5,833 nucleotides of DNA, from positions 1 through 5,833 of the forward strand of contig JAGCUM010000022.1 in the NCBI GenBank assembly GCA_017962865.1, given 5' to 3'. The notes under the pieces were generated by a model. It was given only the letters and a program-made list of their open reading frames with translations, had not been told where the DNA came from and searched no databases. This DNA is from Spirochaetales bacterium (GTDB taxonomy: Bacteria > Spirochaetota > Spirochaetia > Sphaerochaetales > Sphaerochaetaceae). Every line of letters begins with the position of its first letter. Positions within the stretch are counted from its first letter, which is position 1. The position numbers and the translations under genes are program-made. Below are positions 1-4,062 of the stretch, piece after piece.

Positions 1-408
1 CTTCATCAGCAGGCTCAGGAGTCCTGCGCATCTGAGAATCAGCGTTTCCGGTTGCTTCTTGGCAATGCTCTTGGGGAGCATTTCGCCCGCGAAGAAGACC
101 ACAATCGTGGTGATTATGGTTGAGATACTGACTGCATTGAGGCCCCATCTTCTTGTAACATAAACCGTTACAATCGATGCTACTGCGATGTGCATTATAT
201 TGGTGCAGATCAGAAGGGTCGTAATCGCCTTGTCGAAATTGTCCAGAATTGCCAATACTTTCCTGGCACTCGGATTGCCATGTTCGGAGGCTACCTTTAT
301 CTTGTTTTTAGATACCGATGAGAGCGCTGTCTCAGTGATTGCGCAATATGCTGCGCCGACTAGAAGAAGAATTACCCACAACAGCGGGGGTTTACTGCCA
401 TCATCCAT
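1..408 (-). CDS. CNNM/DUF21 (HlyC/CorC-type) membrane protein, N-terminal 136 residues, runs off the left edge
   Basis: The minus-strand frame opens at the ATG at 408 and is still open at base 1, so only the first 136 residues are seen. They look like the CNNM (DUF21) transmembrane domain of HlyC/CorC-type transporters. There is a first hydrophobic segment at about residues 9-24 followed by an ITETALSSVSKNKIK stretch (24-38). After a polar region (HGNPSARKVLAILDNFDKAITTLL, residues 43-66, not hydrophobic at its start), a second hydrophobic segment lies at about 64-84. A third, at about 95-108, runs into the family hallmark GEMLPKSIAKK (108-118). Known members usually continue with two CBS domains and a CorC-HlyC domain, and are linked to magnesium or cobalt export or resistance; those parts lie outside the window. 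An in-frame TGA just upstream (420-418) rules out a start within four codons before the ATG. A Shine-Dalgarno-like AAGGAG (428-423) lies 14 nt before the ATG, which is rather far. The gene is divergent from comF. Confidence 0.85.
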   Translation of the reverse strand, partial: MDDGSKPPLLWVILLLVGAAYCAITETALSSVSKNKIKVASEHGNPSARKVLAILDNFDKAITTLLICTNIMHIAVASIVTVYVTRRWGLNAVSISTIITTIVVFFAGEMLPKSIAKKQPETLILRCAGLLSLLMK

Positions 409-435
409 GATTGGACTTCAAACTCCTTAAGATAA

Positions 436-450
436 GACCCTCTCTGGGTC
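436..450. promoter_or_regulatory. Small inverted repeat in the CNNM leader (possible operator or mRNA hairpin)
   Basis: GACCC and GGGTC form a perfect 5-bp inverted repeat around TCTCT. On the minus strand it would lie about 5 to 20 nt after the predicted transcription start and just before the AAGGAG. It could be a repressor site or a weak hairpin near the ribosome binding site. It is short enough to be chance. Confidence 0.3.
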
Positions 451-461
451 GATTGAATATA

Positions 462-490
462 TAGATACCATATAAAAAGAGACTGGTCAA
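462..490 (-). promoter_or_regulatory. Sigma-70-type promoter for the CNNM gene
   Basis: Read on the minus strand, TTGACC (490-485) is followed after exactly 17 nt by TATCTA (467-462). Both are close to the sigma-70 consensus. Transcription would start near 455, leaving a leader of about 47 nt before the ATG at 408. Confidence 0.65.
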
Positions 491-516
491 CATTCGCCCC
501 GTCAGCACTTCATCTG

Positions 517-525
517 TGGTAGAAT
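517..525 (+). promoter_or_regulatory. Extended -10 element of comF, possibly giving a leaderless mRNA
   Basis: TGG precedes TAGAAT (520-525), matching an extended -10 (TGn plus a five-of-six TATAAT match). No good -35 is seen 16-18 nt upstream, which extended -10 promoters tolerate. Transcription would start about 6-8 nt downstream, at or within a base or two of the comF ATG (531). Confidence 0.4.
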
Positions 526-530
526 AAGGC

Positions 531-1229
531 ATGCGTTTTATCCGTCTGTGCCCGATATGCGGTTCCGAAGCCTATTCTGACTCAGTCATCTGTCCCGAAT
601 GTGAGGCTCAGCTCGATTCCGAGTGCTTCGACTCCTTCATGTCCAGATGCCCGAACTGCTTCTATCCGCGTATTTCGGACCAATATCCTTGCAGGCGGTG
701 CTTCTCGGCAGAGGACGAGTCCCGCAAAGCCCATCAGGTCTATTCAGTTGCCCGCTATGACGGGAAACTGGGCTTTTCAATAGTCGATACCTTCAAGTTC
801 CACAACCACAGGGAATTGGCATCAGTCGTCGCCCTGTACCTCAACCGAGCCCTGGACATTCTGGATCCTTCCGGGGAAGCCTTGATTGTGCCGATTCCGT
901 GCAGTAGGGGACGGCTGCTCAAATACGGATGGGACCAGATGGAGGAGGTGTGCAGACACCTCAGCCGGCCGAAGGTCAATCTGCTGGGAAGAAATGAAGA
1001 CAATCTTGCCCAGCAGAAATTCCTGCGCAAAAGCCAGAGAAGGGAATCCTCCGGCAGCAAATTCTGCCTGATTGAGAGTGAGGAGTCTCTTGTAAAACTG
1101 AAGAACCGGAAGATAATCGTCGTCGATGATATCATGACGACAGGCAGTACCATGGAGGCAGCGATAACCCTTCTCGAGCAGAACGGTTTTTCCGATGTCT
1201 GCGGTGCCACATGGCTGGCAGAGCTCTAG
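531..1229 (+). CDS. comF: ComF-family phosphoribosyltransferase-like protein
   Basis: The 232-residue product has the ComF layout. A Cys-rich N-terminus carries CPIC (7-10), CPEC (21-24), CPNC (40-43) and CRRC (54-57), enough for two zinc sites. A type I phosphoribosyltransferase fold follows, with the PRPP-binding signature VVDDIMTTGST at 197-207. A central GEALIVPIPCSRGR segment corresponds to the family's VPVP region. ComF proteins support DNA uptake or processing in naturally competent bacteria and are otherwise a conserved family of uncertain substrate; competence here is not shown. An in-frame TAA at 525-527 excludes any earlier start, and the zinc finger begins only seven residues in, so the ATG at 531 is secure. 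The only SD-like bases (AAGG, 526-529) are nearly touching the ATG, too close for normal use. The TAG stop (1227-1229) lies inside a 14-nt palindrome and is the first triplet of a 9-bp repeat array. Confidence 0.9.
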   Translation: MRFIRLCPICGSEAYSDSVICPECEAQLDSECFDSFMSRCPNCFYPRISDQYPCRRCFSAEDESRKAHQVYSVARYDGKLGFSIVDTFKFHNHRELASVVALYLNRALDILDPSGEALIVPIPCSRGRLLKYGWDQMEEVCRHLSRPKVNLLGRNEDNLAQQKFLRKSQRRESSGSKFCLIESEESLVKLKNRKIIVVDDIMTTGSTMEAAITLLEQNGFSDVCGATWLAEL

Positions 1230-1236
1230 CTAGAGC
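1223..1236. repeat. Perfect 14-nt palindrome over the comF stop codon
   Basis: GCTCTAGCTAGAGC reads the same on both strands and covers the comF TAG (1227-1229). There is no T-run after it, so it is not a standard intrinsic terminator. It merges into the left end of the first 9-bp array, whose units share the CTAGC core, so it may be part of the same element. Confidence 0.6.
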
Positions 1237-1299
1237 AGCGAGAACAGCCAGTATAGCTGATACAGCTAGCACAGCGGGATTTGCCAGCAACAGCTAAAA
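1227..1299 (+). repeat. Array 1 of a degenerate 9-bp tandem repeat (YAGCNRGNA), seven units plus a shifted one
   Basis: Seven consecutive 9-bp units begin at 1227, 1236, 1245, 1254, 1263, 1272 and 1281. Examples are CAGCGAGAA, CAGCCAGTA, CAGCTAGCA and TTGCCAGCA. Each matches YAGCNRGNA with at most one mismatch. After a single extra A (1290) a further CAGC unit follows at 1291. Units 4 and 5 contain TAGCTG and CAGCTA separated by ATA (1254-1268), a perfect 6-bp hairpin. The array is non-coding, with several stops in the plus frames, and it fills most of the gap between comF and the transposase. It shares 14 identical bases (1235-1248) with array 2 (3236-3249). Confidence 0.75.
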
Positions 1300-1421
1300 A
1301 AACTTGCAAATTAATAATTACCTTTAAGTAAACAAGATACATTCCTGTTTTCAGTTTTCCAAAGAAAAAGCCTTTAATGAAAACGACAGTTTTTCTGTTA
1401 GGTGTTGTAAGGAGTTGAATC

Positions 1422-2102
1422 ATGACTTACAAAGATCTTCTTTTACCACCGAAACACGATATGCTTATGCTGAGAATCGGGAGGGCATCATCAAGAAACA
1501 TCGATAAGACCGGTGTCTTCTATCACGTTATAACCAAGTCATCCAATGGTGACTCTGTTTTTCTGACAAAAGGAGCAGGGGAGTATCGGCATGCTCTGTT
1601 ATGTCGGTTGTGTGAAGAGCGGGGAATTACCATCCTGTTTTCTGTAACAATGCCGACTCACACGCATGATGTTTTTCTCACTCCAAACTGGGAGGCCTTA
1701 AGCGAAGTATTGATGATTCTGGACACGAATCTGAGTAAATTCATTCGAAAAGGCAATCCCCAAAGATATCAGAAAGGAGCCCGACCTCTGAGGAGGCACC
1801 CGGTTTATATTGTGATACGGGATATTCATTACCTACTGGTTTTGGGGAAGTATCTTTTCGAGAATATGGCCGGCATGCGCAGGGAAAACAAATACGTTCC
1901 ACATGAGAGTTTCCGGATGCTCAAGAGTGGTCATCTTCCAGATGGTTATGATGAAAAGATTTATCCCGCTTTGTTCGGAGTTGATATGCAGAAGCTGTAT
2001 GAGTTGTTTTCCTCCACGGACAAACAACAATTAAATGATTACGCAAAGAGTATCGCTTCCAAATGGACAAAAGAGAAGACAGAAGCTGTGTTTTTCAAAT
2101 GA
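1422..2102 (+). CDS. REP-associated tyrosine transposase (RAYT), Y1/IS200-like HUH family
   Basis: The 226-residue product resembles Y1 transposases of the RAYT group, single-strand DNA endonucleases that in other bacteria cut and join REP hairpins. It opens with GVFYHVITKSSNGDSVF (31-47), the usual first strand of this fold. The metal-binding motif appears as MPTHTHDVFL (77-86), with H80 and H82. Y144 in GKYLFENMAGMR (142-153) aligns with the family's catalytic tyrosine segment (Y-hydrophobic-x-x-N-P). The residue between the two His is Thr, where a bulky hydrophobic is usual. Length is at the long end for the family. The start is supported by AAGGAG (1409-1414) 7 nt before the ATG. No IS200-type end or tnpB partner is seen; instead 9-bp arrays lie on both sides of the block. 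The TGA stop is 5 nt from the stop of the opposing isomerase gene. Base use looks more AT-rich than in nusA, consistent with transfer. Confidence 0.8.
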   Translation: MTYKDLLLPPKHDMLMLRIGRASSRNIDKTGVFYHVITKSSNGDSVFLTKGAGEYRHALLCRLCEERGITILFSVTMPTHTHDVFLTPNWEALSEVLMILDTNLSKFIRKGNPQRYQKGARPLRRHPVYIVIRDIHYLLVLGKYLFENMAGMRRENKYVPHESFRMLKSGHLPDGYDEKIYPALFGVDMQKLYELFSSTDKQQLNDYAKSIASKWTKEKTEAVFFK

Positions 2103-2107
2103 TCATC

Positions 2108-3175
2108 CTAGACCGTCAGGATGTTGGAATCCACATGGCCTTCGAAGTATCTGTGAAGATCATAGGGACTGAACATTCCCTTATCCGTGGCAATACCGCT
2201 TATCAGATACGGCGGGGTCATGTCGAAAGCAGGATAATAGCCTTTCACTCCTGTGCCTTCGATGGCAGTGCGCACTCCCATGGCCTGCAGCGAGAAGTCC
2301 GGATCCCTCATCTCGATGGTGACGCTCTAATGGTTGGGATGGCCCACATCCGGAGCTCCCGATACAAACAGTGGGATACCGAAATGCTTCGCGCAGATGG
2401 CTATCTGGCTTGTTCCGACCTTGTTGAATACGTATCCGTCAAGACAGATTGCGTCGGCAGCACAGGTGAATACATCGATATGTTCCCTGGCCATGACGAA
2501 TGCAGGCATATTATCGGTGATGACCGTGGTATCGAAGCCCATCTGGCTGCAAACCGTTGCTGTAAGTCTGGCGCCCTGGAAATAAGGTCTTGTCTCAGGG
2601 CAGAACAGCTTGATGTCTTTGCCTCTGCTTTTGCATTCCTTGAGCATCATTCCCAAAATGGTCTCTGCAAAACACTGTGTCATGATCTTTCCGTTATCGG
2701 GGAACATGTCAACGAGGTACTTTGCGCACTTACCTATTTTGGCATAGCGCATGTTGTTGGCCTCTACCACAAAGTCGCGGATGGCAAGATCTACTCTCTT
2801 TCCTTCCTTCAATGCCTGTTCTGCGGCAGGAAGTACCGCTTCGGTGACGAGCTTCATTCTTCCTACGGTCGTAGGTCTGGAGTGGCTGATGGTGAAGGAG
2901 GCCTTTTTCAGGTATTCCATCTGGGAAGAGGCATCCATGTCCCTGCATTCCCAAGCGGCCATTGCCATACCCATCGGGGCAGCAGTGAAAGGTCCTGCGC
3001 TCTGTGTCACCATGTCCGTTATGGCTTTTGCTACCTCGACATGGGATTTACAGACCACGAATTCAGTCTTTGCCGGATAGATTCTCCTGTCGAGGATCCG
3101 AACCTCCCCGTCTTCATACCAGGCGATATTCTCATACTGAAGCATGTAAGCCAGACCTTTGTCCTGTCTTTCCAT
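2108..3175 (-). pseudogene. mtnA: MtnA / eIF2B-alpha family sugar-phosphate isomerase with an in-frame TAG at codon 283
   Basis: The family includes S-methyl-5-thioribose-1-phosphate isomerase (methionine salvage, cytoplasmic), which converts the aldose phosphate to the ribulose phosphate; related members act on other ribose or deoxyribose phosphates. From the ATG at 3175, seen motifs are IAWYEDGEVRILDRRIYP (17-34), MTQC (165-168, where the catalytic Cys sits), PETRPYFQGARLTA (193-206), ITDNM (219-223), AADAICLDG (239-247, with the catalytic Asp position D241) and FNKVGTSQIAICAKHFGIP (250-268). A TAG at 2329-2327 interrupts the frame after HPNH (residue 282). The same frame continues through 72 conserved-looking codons, including YYPAFDMTPPYLISGIATDKG, to a TAG at 2110-2108. 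Total length of 355 codons is normal for the family. The start is fixed by AAGGAGG (3187-3181) 5 nt upstream; an ATG 11 codons earlier lies before this SD and is not preferred. RGAPAIG-like sequence of classical MtnA is replaced by AGPFTAAPMGM, so the substrate may differ. No methionine-salvage neighbour is present. It may be a recent pseudogene or an amber-suppressed gene. Confidence 0.75.
2327..2329 (-). other. In-frame amber (TAG) codon inside the mtnA-like gene
   Basis: On the minus strand the codons run CAT CCC AAC CAT TAG AGC GTC ACC ATC, with no frame change on either side. One substitution from GAG, CAG, AAG, TGG, TTG, TCG, TAC or TAT would create it. TAG is also the final stop of this gene and the stop of comF, so TAG appears to work as a normal stop elsewhere in the window. 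Confidence 0.85.
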
Positions 3176-3236
3176 ATAACCCTCCTTGAAAAGGATACTA
3201 CATGTCAAAGGCTGAATCTATAGGTTATTTTTGGTG

Positions 3237-3309
3237 CAGCGAGAACAGCTAGACCACCGAAAACAACTGGGACAGCTAGCTTAGCTGGACTAGCGAAAAA
3301 CAGCGAAAT
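3237..3309 (+). repeat. Array 2 of the 9-bp tandem repeat, same strand as array 1
   Basis: Seven units start at 3237, 3246, 3255, 3264, 3273, 3282 and 3291. Examples are CAGCGAGAA, CAGCTAGAC, CAACTGGGA, CAGCTAGCT and TAGCGAAAA. As in array 1, one extra A (3300) then shifts the phase and a final CAGC unit follows (3301-3309). Units 5 and 6 contain CAGCTA and TAGCTG separated by GCT (3273-3287), a perfect 6-bp hairpin that uses the same two hexamers as the array 1 hairpin in the reverse order. The array lies upstream of the isomerase gene, between it and the rimP promoter. Confidence 0.75.
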
Positions 3310-3322
3310 GGAAAAAGAAGAA

Positions 3323-3404
3323 AGCTAGCTGTTGTTCGTTGTTCCAGCAATCCCAGCCGTCTTCGCTGTGTTCATAGGCTTGGCATTCCCAGATGTGCTA
3401 ACTG
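3323..3404 (-). repeat. Array 3 of the 9-bp repeat, inverted relative to array 2
   Basis: On the minus strand, units run in 9-nt phase from 3404 to 3333. Clear ones are CAGTTAGCA (3404-3396), CATCTGGGA (3395-3387), CAGCGAAGA (3368-3360), CGGCTGGGA (3359-3351) and TTGCTGGAA (3350-3342). CAACGAACA (3341-3333) is weaker, and the two units at 3386-3369 are badly degenerate. Again one extra A (3332) precedes a last CAGCTAGCT (3331-3323). Arrays 2 and 3 face each other across GGAAAAAGAAGAA (3310-3322), giving an imperfect inverted repeat of about 170 bp. Confidence 0.65.
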
Positions 3405-3430
3405 TTTTCGTATAAATGTTTTTCTTCGTA

Positions 3431-3459
3431 TTGACAGAATTTGCGGACTTGATTATAGT
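3431..3459 (+). promoter_or_regulatory. Strong sigma-70 promoter of the rimP-nusA-infB operon
   Basis: A perfect -35 TTGACA (3431-3436) is followed after 17 nt by TATAGT (3454-3459), a five-of-six -10. Transcription would start near 3466, about 90 nt before the rimP ATG. Confidence 0.85.
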
Positions 3460-3488
3460 TCAAGAGGATTTTTAATTAAGGTTTTTGA

Positions 3489-3516
3489 GGGATCGAAAAG
3501 CTTCGGTCCCTTTTTT
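3489..3516 (+). terminator. Intrinsic terminator in the rimP leader (attenuator)
   Basis: GGGATCGAA (3489-3497) pairs with TTCGGTCCC (3502-3510) around the loop AAGC. This makes a 9-bp stem with one T-G wobble, followed by six T (3511-3516). It sits only about 23 nt after the predicted start of the operon promoter and no plus-strand gene precedes it, so it would terminate the operon's own transcripts prematurely. Confidence 0.8.
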
Positions 3517-3525
3517 ATGGCTTTT

Positions 3526-3544
3526 TGAGGACTTTTTGTCCTCA
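3526..3544 (+). promoter_or_regulatory. Second leader hairpin abutting the rimP ribosome binding site
   Basis: TGAGGAC (3526-3532) pairs perfectly with GTCCTCA (3538-3544) around a TTTTT loop. The rimP SD, AGGGA (3546-3550), starts 2 nt after it. GGAC in this hairpin (3529-3532) and GGGAC at the SD (3547-3551) are both complementary to GTCC(C) in the 3' arm of the upstream terminator (3506-3510), so alternative pairings are possible. Confidence 0.55.
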
Positions 3545-3555
3545 CAGGGACGCAA

Positions 3556-4062
3556 ATGTTGAAGAATGAGATTACAAGGGATCCACTGTTTCAGGATCTC
3601 AACGAAATCGTCGCGAACCTGGGCATGGTGCTCTGCTATGTGAAAACAAGCAAGCAGGGGGCCACGACACAGGTCTTCGTGGATATCGCAAAGAGCGAGG
3701 GCGAGACGGGAATCGATGACTGTGCAAAGGTGCACAATACGATCCTGCCGCGTCTTTCGATGAAGTACGGGCGTGATGAACTCTATCTGGAGGTTTCCAC
3801 ACCGGGGCTTCAGAGAAACCTGCGCGATGTCTATGAGCTTACGCTCTTCAAAGGAAGGCGAGTGAGGCTCTACTGCCTGAGCAAGAGTTCATGGGTAAGC
3901 GGCGTGATCGAGCAGACAGATGAGAAGGAAGTCATCCTTTCCGATTATGAGGTGGAGGACACCGCGGAGAAGGGTGAGCGCATGATTGTTGGATTGGAAG
4001 ACATCCAGAAGGCAAAATTAGATTATAAATGGGAGGATATGAAGAATGTCCGAGTTAAGTGA
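3556..4062 (+). CDS. rimP: Ribosome maturation factor RimP
   Basis: RimP binds the 30S subunit and is needed for its efficient maturation in the cytoplasm. The 168-residue product has the usual two-domain length. The N-terminal domain includes VFVDIAKSEGETGIDDCAKVHNTI (residues 41-64), the family's region of the form DxxxGvtiddC. The family hallmark YLEVSTPGLQRNLR lies at about 77-90, matching the usual LEVSSPGLdRpL. The C-terminal SH3-like domain (about 95-155) starts at FKGRRVRLYC. The start has the SD AGGGA (3546-3550), 5 nt away. The gene is first in the operon, and its last 17 nt overlap nusA, suggesting translational coupling. It is controlled by the promoter and attenuator just upstream. 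Confidence 0.93.
   Translation: MLKNEITRDPLFQDLNEIVANLGMVLCYVKTSKQGATTQVFVDIAKSEGETGIDDCAKVHNTILPRLSMKYGRDELYLEVSTPGLQRNLRDVYELTLFKGRRVRLYCLSKSSWVSGVIEQTDEKEVILSDYEVEDTAEKGERMIVGLEDIQKAKLDYKWEDMKNVRVK

Noticed and set aside
755..1210. Minus-strand open frame of 151 codons within comF
   Set aside because: It lies entirely antisense to a well-supported gene and resembles no family; Arg/Ser/Leu-rich shadow composition.
1304..1343. Possible promoter for the transposase (TTGCAA then weak -10-like hexamers)
   Set aside because: No -10 hexamer lies at 16-18 nt spacing; the match is not better than expected in AT-rich sequence.
1384..1399. ACAG-TTTTT-CTGT hairpin just before the transposase SD
   Set aside because: A 4-bp stem is too weak to claim; AT-rich spacers produce such pairs often.
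2108..2311. Isomerase C-terminal part as a separate gene starting at the ATG at 2311
   Set aside because: It is in the same frame as the upstream part, has no SD, and covers only the last part of one conserved domain; a single gene interrupted by TAG explains it.
3199..3204. TTGACA on the minus strand upstream of the isomerase gene
   Set aside because: A -10 at the right distance would overlap the SD and start codon and none is seen, so it cannot serve as that gene's -35.
2063..3223. Long plus-strand open frame (386 codons) antisense to the isomerase
   Set aside because: It mirrors the minus-strand MtnA-like gene, has no recognisable motif, a His/Cys/Ser-rich shadow composition and no SD at its start; the opposite strand has clear family motifs and a strong SD.
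1227..3404. CRISPR array
   Set aside because: Repeats are 9-bp, degenerate and contiguous, with no spacers of uniform length and no cas genes.
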